64,000 bases of DNA. Source: Lysobacterales bacterium. GTDB taxonomy: Bacteria; Pseudomonadota; Gammaproteobacteria; Xanthomonadales; Xanthomonadaceae. The translations under genes and the position numbers were made by a program. The notes beneath the pieces are model-generated. The model searched no databases, had not been told where the DNA came from, and worked only from the letters and a program-made list of their open reading frames with translations. This document shows, one piece after another, positions 58,792 through 64,000 of the stretch. The stretch covers positions 42,054 to 106,053 of the forward strand of contig JAGRJY010000086.1 in assembly GCA_020442465.1 (NCBI GenBank). Direction: 5' to 3'. Position 1 is the first letter of the stretch; every line of letters begins with the position of its first letter.

Positions 58792-59298
58792 CTACCGAAT
58801 GCCACCCACCCGCCCTGGATCAGGCTGATCGATCAGCTGGCGCCGTGTGGCATCACGCAGCAGCTCCTGCCCGCGCTCGCGCGTGGCCTTGCGATCGGCC
58901 ACGGTCTGGCACTGGGTGCGCGTCATGTGACTGCCGGTTCGTGTTTGTCGCTCGCAGACCAGGCGGCTGCTCTCGGCGGCCCGGGTCAGAATCGTATTGA
59001 TCTCTTCCTGCAGGTTGAACACCTCGACACGCTGTTCCATCGCGAGTTCGTCGATGCTCTCCACATCCGCCAGCAGCACGCTCATCGCTGCCAGCGCATC
59101 GAACACGCGAGAACGTTCGCTGCTGCGAATTTCAGCGTAACGATCCGAGCGCCGCACGGCCTCTTCGAGTTCCTGCCGCTGCGTCTCGAATACCTGCGGA
59201 TCGAAGACCAGCGACTCCGGCGCACCCTTGGCAGCCAGCGACAAGGGCGCCGCAGCCATCAGCGTGGCGAGGGCAAGTGCAGTGACGCGGAAGATCAT
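58792..59298 (-). CDS. Small secreted protein, C-x14-C/TGSH family, copy 3
   Basis: A 168-aa exported protein: signal peptide (1-22, MIFRVTALALATLMAAAPLS), then LVFDPQVFETQRQELEEAV, YAEIRSSERSRVFDALAAM, FNLQEEINTILTRAAESSR and the cysteine pair Cys115-x14-Cys130 enclosing TGSHMTRTQC. It shares the TGSHMTRTQC block with copy 4, not with 1 and 2. The ATG at 59298 fits the export signal. An operator lies 35 bases upstream (59333-59351). Function unknown. Confidence 0.8.
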   Translation of the reverse strand: MIFRVTALALATLMAAAPLSLAAKGAPESLVFDPQVFETQRQELEEAVRRSDRYAEIRSSERSRVFDALAAMSVLLADVESIDELAMEQRVEVFNLQEEINTILTRAAESSRLVCERQTRTGSHMTRTQCQTVADRKATRERGQELLRDATRRQLIDQPDPGRVGGIR

Positions 59299-59332
59299 GG
59301 GAGCAACTCCTTCGTTGGGGTCGACCCATATG

Positions 59333-59351
59333 TACGACTCCTTTCGTACGA
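59333..59351 (-). promoter_or_regulatory. Shared operator TACGA-N6-TCGTACGA, site upstream of copy 3
   Basis: TACGACTCCTTTCGTACGA, about 35 bases before the ATG. The spacer CTCCTT differs from the other two sites while the arms are identical, showing that the arms, not the spacer, are conserved. A -10-like TACATAT abuts it on the gene strand. Confidence 0.75.
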
Positions 59352-59632
59352 TGTCAAACGTATTTTGATCGGCACGCTGCTTCGGCCAAGTCCGGACGCT
59401 GCCGCGTCGACCGTTTCGGCCTGTGGCTACCGGCGAGACTCGAGACCGGGCAGACCCAGCCGGCCTCCGGGCAGGCATCGGGGCAGCGCTGGACCACGCG
59501 CGACTTGCCACAGCGGACTCCGCCCCCATGGAGCGGCCCGCGCTGCCTCAATCAGGATGGCCGCAGGTCGTCCCGAGATCGGTCCGCCTGCCCCCCGCAA
59601 TGCGACCATCACGCCGCGAGGGCAGAACTACC

Positions 59633-60151
59633 CTAGCCTCCGCCGGGCCCTTCGTTCTGCAGGATCGGCCGCCGCAGTGCGTCGCGCAGCACATCCTGAC
59701 CCCGCTCGCGCGCGAGTTCGCGATCGCGCACCGAAATGCACTGGGTACGGGTCATATGGCTGCCGGTGCGCTGCTGGCGCTCGCATATCAGCCGGTTGTT
59801 CTCGTTGGCCTGGGTGAGCACGGTGTTGATCGTCTCTTGCTCGTTGAACAGTTCGACGCGCTTGTCGTACGGCATGTCGTCGATACTGACCACGCCCTCC
59901 AGCAGGGCACCCATTTTGTCCAGCGATACCTTCACACGCTCGAAGTCATCCGCGGTCAGGCCGGCGTACTTCTCCGAGGTGCGCATCTCGCGCTCAAGAC
60001 GCACGCGCTGGCGAAAGAACTTTCGCGGCACGAACTCGATCGGCTGATGTTCGTAGGCGGCCTCGACCGCTTCGGGATCGGCGTCGGCAGCGCCGCAGGG
60101 AGGCGGCAGCATCAGACCCGCAAGCACGAGAAGCAGAGCTACAGTCTTCAT
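59633..60151 (-). CDS. Small secreted protein, C-x14-C/TGSH family, copy 4
   Basis: A 172-aa exported protein: signal peptide MKTVALLLVLAGLMLPPPCGA, then a longer N-terminal part than the other copies, FRQRVRLEREMRTSEKYAGL, FNEQETINTVLTQANENNR and Cys123-x14-Cys138 with TGSHMTRTQC. The ATG at 60151 (two codons after a possible start at 60157) is chosen for the signal peptide. The first gene of the cluster; operator 49 bases upstream. Function unknown. Confidence 0.8.
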   Translation of the reverse strand: MKTVALLLVLAGLMLPPPCGAADADPEAVEAAYEHQPIEFVPRKFFRQRVRLEREMRTSEKYAGLTADDFERVKVSLDKMGALLEGVVSIDDMPYDKRVELFNEQETINTVLTQANENNRLICERQQRTGSHMTRTQCISVRDRELARERGQDVLRDALRRPILQNEGPGGG

Positions 60152-60199
60152 GGGCAACCACCGGCGATGGAGGAGGAATCAGGTATACGCCGGTCATTA

Positions 60200-60218
60200 T
60201 ACGAAAGCAATCGTACGA
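60200..60218 (-). promoter_or_regulatory. Shared operator TACGA-N6-TCGTACGA, site upstream of copy 4
   Basis: TACGAAAGCAATCGTACGA. On the gene strand the left arm runs into TATAATG, a near-perfect -10, so the dyad overlaps the promoter. Arms identical to the sites at 57951 and 59333. Confidence 0.75.
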
Positions 60219-60246
60219 AACCTTGCCTAACACTTGCCCATAAAAA

Positions 60247-60288
60247 AGCCCGCGACGGCGCCATTGGGGAACGCGCCAGTCGCGGGCT
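60247..60288 (-). terminator. Strong rho-independent terminator
   Basis: Arms AGCCCGCGAC (60247-60256) and GTCGCGGGCT (60279-60288) with an inner GGCG/CGCC helix. Read leftward the stem is followed by six T. It ends a leftward transcript coming either from rimK or from the spacer itself. Confidence 0.85.
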
Positions 60289-60555
60289 CAAAGCTACTGC
60301 CCCGATTACCGTAATCTGCAAGTCACCAACAGACTCAAGAGGAGTGTCGAGCGTCTAGATTCCGGTCGGGAAAAGGTAGCCGCACCCGGATTAAAACCTC
60401 GTTAAGCCTGCGCCTTGAAATCGTTAACCCGGCGCAGTCTCGGCAGCAAGGATCGGGACGCCGTCAAGCACATGCCGGGCGCAGTGCACGACGGCCTGGC
60501 CAGTCAGCAAGCACAACCCTTTGACACACAATGACTTTCCCGGAAACAGACCGGA
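60289..60555. other. Spacer between the terminator and rimK, possible small RNA
   Basis: About 265 bases without a reading frame. A direct repeat TCGTTAA-N15-TCGTTAA (60399-60405 and 60421-60427, 22-base period) looks like a two-component-regulator site. A leftward transcript of about 110-150 bases from there to the terminator would be a small RNA. No known RNA family is recognised. Confidence 0.45.
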
Positions 60556-61461
60556 TCAGGAGCGCTTCGCTGCCTTGCGCCGTCGGCGGCGGACACAGGC
60601 ATCCAGATAGTCGACGATGGCGCCGGCGACGTCGATCCGGGTGGCAGCCTCGATGCCTTCGAGGCCCGGCGAGGAATTGACCTCGAGCACCAGCGGTCCA
60701 CGCCGCGAGCGCAACAGGTCGACGCCGGCGACGTTCAGGCCGAGCACGCGCGCAGCACGGATGGCGGTGTCGACCTCGGCCGCCGAGGGCACCACGGCCT
60801 TGGCGGTGCCGCCGCGATGCAGGTTGGAGCGGAACTCGCCCTTCATGGCCTGACGGCGCATCGTCGCCACCACCTTGCCGCCGACGACGAAGCAGCGCAG
60901 GTCGGCGCCCTTGGCCTCGCCGATGAATTCCTGCACGAGAAAGTTCGCGTAGAGACCGCGAAACGCCTCGATCACGCTGCGCGCCGATGACGAGCGTTCG
61001 GCAAGGATGACGCCGGTACCCTGCGTGCCTTCGTTGAGCTTGATCACGTGTGGCGGCCGACCAAGCATGCGCAGCAGGTCGGCGGTGTCATCCGGGTTGT
61101 CGCCAAACACTGTGCGCGGCAGGCCGATGCCTTCGCGGGCGAGAATCTGGTGGCAGCGCAGCTTGTCGCGGGCACGCAGGATGGCATCGGACGGGTTTGG
61201 CGTGTACAGCCCCATCATCTCGAGCTGTCGCAGCACCGCCGTGCCGTAGAACGTGACCGACGCGCCGATGCGCGGAATGACGGCGTCGTAGTCCGAAAGC
61301 ACCCGCCCCCGATAGTGCATCTCGAAAGCTTTCGGCTCGATGCGCATGTAGCAGCGCAGCGGATCGAGCACGCGCACGCTGTGTCCGCGAATGCGCGCGG
61401 CCTCGATCAAACGATTGGTGGAGTACAGCCGGGCATTGCGCGAAAGGATGGCGATCTTCAT
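60556..61461 (-). CDS. rimK: RimK-type ribosomal protein S6 glutamate ligase
   Basis: A 301-aa ATP-grasp ligase that adds glutamates to the C-terminus of S6. The start [22 protein letters not shown] is the RimK N-terminus. ATP-grasp elements: [58 protein letters not shown] and [26 protein letters not shown] (metal ligands Asp/Glu/Asn). Length equals E. coli RimK. It follows the gene for a small retropepsin-like protease, its usual partner. Confidence 0.95.
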   Translation of the reverse strand: MKIAILSRNARLYSTNRLIEAARIRGHSVRVLDPLRCYMRIEPKAFEMHYRGRVLSDYDAVIPRIGASVTFYGTAVLRQLEMMGLYTPNPSDAILRARDKLRCHQILAREGIGLPRTVFGDNPDDTADLLRMLGRPPHVIKLNEGTQGTGVILAERSSSARSVIEAFRGLYANFLVQEFIGEAKGADLRCFVVGGKVVATMRRQAMKGEFRSNLHRGGTAKAVVPSAAEVDTAIRAARVLGLNVAGVDLLRSRRGPLVLEVNSSPGLEGIEAATRIDVAGAIVDYLDACVRRRRRKAAKRS

Positions 61462-61632
61462 GACCGAAGCAGCGTGTCGGACCCGGCACGCTGCCGGCAG
61501 CCCGGGCGCACCTGCGGCCCGTATCGCCAGTGTATCAGCGGGCAACGTCGCCCGGATGACACGCGACTGGCCCCGCGCCACCGTGACCGACGCGCTCCGG
61601 TTCTGTTCCGCGGCGGGCGAACCGGTCCGCTG

Positions 61633-62142
61633 TTAGCCCGAAGCTCCGGAAGGCGGAACGTGCTCCCCGGGGCCCGGTGCGGTGAACGACCGCGAAGGGT
61701 CGACCATCCACCGGCCGATCAGCGCTGTGCGGCCCAGCAGCATGGGAAACAGCATCTGCAGCCGGTTGGTCAGGTTGAGCTCGATCGGATACTGCTGACC
61801 GCGCACCACCAGCGAGGTGCGGATGAAGACGCGCAGGCTGCGGTGGCCACTGGAATCGGTGACGTCGCGCCGGTCCACGATCAGCGCTTCCGCAGGCACG
61901 GCCTCGGCGTCGCGCTCGGGGCGAAGCTGAAACCGCACCCACTCCGCATCGCCACGCCAGAACGTTTCGCTCGACTCGACATGCAGGCAGGAAGTGCGCG
62001 CGCCGGTATCCACCTTGGCGCGAATCGCGGTCAGGCCCAGCTCGGGCAGCGCCACCCACTCGCGCCATCCCAACACGCCCTTGCCACGAGCTTCCGCGGA
62101 CCCCTGCCCGCCGGCCATGCCGCCTGGCGCCCGGGCGCTCAT
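61633..62142 (-). CDS. Retropepsin-like ATP-dependent zinc protease (RimB-type)
   Basis: A 169-aa protein of COG4067 type. The fold is that of a single-domain aspartic (retroviral-like) protease with the active Asp in IRAKVDTGARTSCLHVES; the middle RRDVTDSSGHRSLRVFIRT and the LLGRTALIGRWMVDPSRSF end are conserved. The starting 25 residues are low-complexity. In pseudomonads the relative RimB acts with RimK on S6 glutamate tails. It is upstream of rimK on the same strand, 171 bases apart. Confidence 0.85.
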   Translation of the reverse strand: MSARAPGGMAGGQGSAEARGKGVLGWREWVALPELGLTAIRAKVDTGARTSCLHVESSETFWRGDAEWVRFQLRPERDAEAVPAEALIVDRRDVTDSSGHRSLRVFIRTSLVVRGQQYPIELNLTNRLQMLFPMLLGRTALIGRWMVDPSRSFTAPGPGEHVPPSGASG

Positions 62143-62237
62143 TGCGCCCGCCCTGGACGGGCAAAGGTCATGGCGGCCCGGCCTGCGCCGTATGCACGTT
62201 TCTCAATCACGTTCGTCATGGTGGCGCGCCCCCGACT

Positions 62238-62765
62238 TCAAGACGGCACGACAGGATGCGCCGCGACGATGCCATAGCGATTCGGCCCCGCTTCGTCCCG
62301 AGCCATCAGAGCGATGCAGCCGGCGCGAAACGCGACCTCGTCGCGCCCGACGCACCCCGGCTTGTCGGCAGCCGTCGGCCCGGCACGCCAGAGCGTGACA
62401 TGCGGCACAAATGCCCGGGTCGGCGGCGTCCACCCATGGTTCGCGAGGCGCGACCACACTGTCTGCAAGGCAACGAGGAACGGTTCCGGTGCCACGAACG
62501 TGGCGACGCCAACGTGCTGGCGCTGACCCCAGACTTCGAGGCCCGCAAAGGCCAAGTCTGCCGCGAGAGCCCGAAGGTCGGGCTCGGCCAGGCGCTGCCC
62601 GATGCGCCGGCATGCCTCGCTCGAGCGATCGCCGAGAAACGCCAAGGTCAGATGCAGATCGTCGGCCGTGGTGGGGTGAACGTCGCTGCCCCGCATGGAC
62701 CCGAGCCATCTCTGCTGCGCGGCGAGCAGGCCTCGCCGCGTCGATTCGTCCGGCAGCAACGCCAC
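62238..62765 (-). CDS. thpR: RNA 2',3'-cyclic phosphodiesterase (2'-5' RNA ligase family)
   Basis: The two HxTx motifs that define the 2H phosphoesterases are present: LHLTLAFLG (first) and HVTLWR (second), about 85 residues apart. The start is uncertain. The GTG at 62765 follows AGG by 9 bases, but the family N-terminus continues upstream (RCF before VALLPDE), so initiation at a non-canonical ATT/CTG (62798/62795) overlapping the upstream gene's stop codon is possible. An ATG at 62930 would overlap the next gene by 139 bases. Confidence 0.82.
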   Translation of the reverse strand: MALLPDESTRRGLLAAQQRWLGSMRGSDVHPTTADDLHLTLAFLGDRSSEACRRIGQRLAEPDLRALAADLAFAGLEVWGQRQHVGVATFVAPEPFLVALQTVWSRLANHGWTPPTRAFVPHVTLWRAGPTAADKPGCVGRDEVAFRAGCIALMARDEAGPNRYGIVAAHPVVPS

Positions 62766-62791
62766 GAAGCAGCGCCTGCATGGGTCGGCGC

Positions 62792-63799
62792 TCAGAATCC
62801 GCGATCGCCGGAAAGGATGTCGCCCAGCCCGCCGAGCACCGATCCCTCGCCGCGCCGCTGACCACCCGCCTGCGGTGCGGCAGCATGAATGCGCCCGGCC
62901 ATGCGCGAGAACGGCAGGCTCTGCAGCCACACGTGTCCCGGCCCGGTCAGGGTGGCGAGAAACACGCCCTCACCGCCGAAAATCATCGACTTCACGCCGC
63001 CGACCGGTCGCACGTCCATGTCGACGGACTGCGTGTGCGCCACCACACAGCCGGTATCCACGTCCAGGCGCTCACCCGCAGCCAGTTCGCGTTCGACGAT
63101 GGTGCCGCCGGCATGCACGAACACCAGGCCGTCACCTTCGAGCTTCTGCATGATGAAGCCTTCGCCGCCGAACAGCGCCGTCATCACCTTCTTCTGGAAG
63201 TGGATGCCGATCGTCACCCCGCGCGCTGCGCACAGGAAGGCGTCTTTCTGCGCGATGATCTTGCCACCGTAGTTCGACAGCGTCAGCGGAATGATGGTGC
63301 CCGGATACGGCGCGGCAAACGCCACACGCGCCTTGCCCGAGTTACCGGCATGGCTGAACATCGTGGTGAACAGGCTTTCGCCAGTGATCACGCGCTTGCC
63401 CGCGCCCACCAGCTTGTCGAAGAAGCTGCCTCCCTGCCCCGAGTGCGAACCGTCGCCGAAGATGGTCTCCATCTGTACGACGGCATCCTTGAACATCATC
63501 GCGCCGGCTTCGGCGATGGCGCTCTCGCCCGGGTCGAGCTCGATCTCGACAAACTGCATGTCCTCGCCATAGATCTTGTAGTCGATCTCGTCGGCCGAGC
63601 GACGCGCCTGCGGCGGCGGCATGCTCGGCGCAGGCATCGCACCGCCGGTGAGCTCGGCACAGCGGCTGATCGGAATCCACTCGGCGAACCCGGCGCGCCA
63701 GCAATGTCCGTCCGGATTGTTCTGCGCCATGGCCACGGCACTGGCCTGGTCGATCGGTCCGGTCTGCTGGCCGTTGTAGCTGAGATACCACTGACTCAT
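62792..63799 (-). CDS. GYF-domain + AIM24-family (TIGR00266) protein
   Basis: A 335-aa protein. N-terminal GYF_2-like domain (MSQWYLSYNGQQTGPID, closing AEWIPISRCAELTGG), a short Pro linker, then an AIM24/TIGR00266 domain (about 75-310) with its repeated Gly-rich signature (AGAMMFKD, GGEGFIMQKLEGDG, FGGEGVFLATLTGPG). AIM24 relatives form trimeric, jellyroll-like folds of unsettled function. The C-terminus is Gly-rich. The start at 63799 is the only one giving an intact GYF. Confidence 0.88.
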   Translation of the reverse strand: MSQWYLSYNGQQTGPIDQASAVAMAQNNPDGHCWRAGFAEWIPISRCAELTGGAMPAPSMPPPQARRSADEIDYKIYGEDMQFVEIELDPGESAIAEAGAMMFKDAVVQMETIFGDGSHSGQGGSFFDKLVGAGKRVITGESLFTTMFSHAGNSGKARVAFAAPYPGTIIPLTLSNYGGKIIAQKDAFLCAARGVTIGIHFQKKVMTALFGGEGFIMQKLEGDGLVFVHAGGTIVERELAAGERLDVDTGCVVAHTQSVDMDVRPVGGVKSMIFGGEGVFLATLTGPGHVWLQSLPFSRMAGRIHAAAPQAGGQRRGEGSVLGGLGDILSGDRGF

Positions 63800-63882
63800 C
63801 GGTGAACCCCCTGACGAATGACGAATGCTGTCTGCGTGACGCGCGATGCACGAAAGTCGTGACGACGACCGAGTGTAACCAT

Positions 63883-64000
63883 CCCCCGGCAAAGCCGGGG
63901 GCTTTCATGATGTGAGCCGCTCAAAGCGGCTGGTGGCGGCGCTACCGCGCTGCCACTGAGGTGGGCCACCCTTCGGTGGCTGGGTTATCGCAGCAGGCCA
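63883..64000 (+). ncRNA. Hairpin stack resembling the 5' part of a HEARO/omega RNA (cut by window edge)
   Basis: Four hairpins in a row: CCCCCGGC-AAA-GCCGGGGG (63883-63901), AGCCGC-TCAAA-GCGGCT (63915-63931), GTGGCGGCGC-TACC-GCGCTGCCAC (63933-63956, one G-U pair) and GCCACC-CTTC-GGTGGC (63965-63980), then GGTTATCGCAGCAGGCC at the edge. The order (GC-rich hairpin, CTTTCA, short stem, long GC stem with a 4-base loop, TGAGGT) is like HEARO, the RNA found upstream of IscB nuclease genes. Identity is from memory of the general shape and needs a covariance search. Confidence 0.45.

Noticed and set aside
57951..60218. Reading the TCGTA boxes as ECF sigma -10 elements (CGTA)
   Set aside because: The spacing between the two boxes is 6 bases, far short of the 16-17 needed, and the arrangement is palindromic as for a repressor.

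Overview
The window is a dense, GC-rich bacterial chromosome segment. Its core genes (nadD-holA-lptE-leuS, rpsP-rimM-trmD-rplS, ffh next to a ypjD-like gene, radA, cysJIH, rimK) point to a gammaproteobacterium. The gene style and the secreted repeat proteins suggest the Xanthomonadales/Lysobacterales side, but there is no rRNA here to settle it. There is no prophage, complete IS element, tRNA or CRISPR array.

Layout. 1-12.9 kb is housekeeping, mostly on the minus strand: nadD (cut by the window edge), holA, lptE, leuS, a PLP sulfur-amino-acid lyase with a divergent Lrp regulator, a small protein of unknown function, hslR with an alpha/beta hydrolase, htpG behind a textbook heat-shock promoter, and the ribosomal operon rpsP-rimM-trmD-rplS. 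13.1-28.3 kb is a polyunsaturated fatty acid (Pfa) synthase operon: pfaD (enoyl reductase), pfaA (KS-AT-4xACP-KR-DH) and a third megasynthase with KS-CLF-AT-DH-DH, in which the usual separate PfaB acyltransferase is built in. A TetR gene diverges from it. 28.4-30.2 kb holds two TetR genes and a DUF1304 membrane protein. 30.8-33.5 kb is a secreted subtilisin-like protease. 34.2-40 kb holds ffh, a cytochrome-c-assembly-like membrane protein, PilZ and PAS-GGDEF c-di-GMP genes, and radA. 40-46.2 kb holds an unusual 2OG-hydroxylase/sulfotransferase fusion beside cysJ-cysI-cysH, so a PAPS-using transferase sits next to the PAPS reductase. 46.4-51 kb has a kelch protein, metF, a secreted hypothetical protein and ilvE.

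51.3-60.2 kb is the most distinctive part, all on the minus strand. Four paralogous small secreted proteins share a cysteine pair enclosing a TGSH motif. They lead into a BlaI repressor, a BlaR/M56 membrane peptidase, an OmpR-type response regulator and histidine kinase, and then a second BlaI-BlaR pair whose peptidase ends in a TonB-like domain. Three of the four paralogs have the same palindrome-based operator, TACGA-N6-TCGTACGA, in their promoter region, and the BlaR tail carries a miniature version of the paralogs' cysteine/TGS motif. I read this as a self-contained envelope-stress regulon that no textbook family covers.

60.2-64 kb contains a strongly terminated intergenic region that may encode a small RNA, then rimK, its companion retropepsin-like protease, a 2'-5' RNA ligase-like gene and a GYF/AIM24 protein. 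The window ends inside a stack of hairpins resembling the 5' part of a HEARO/omega RNA, the guide RNA of IscB nucleases.
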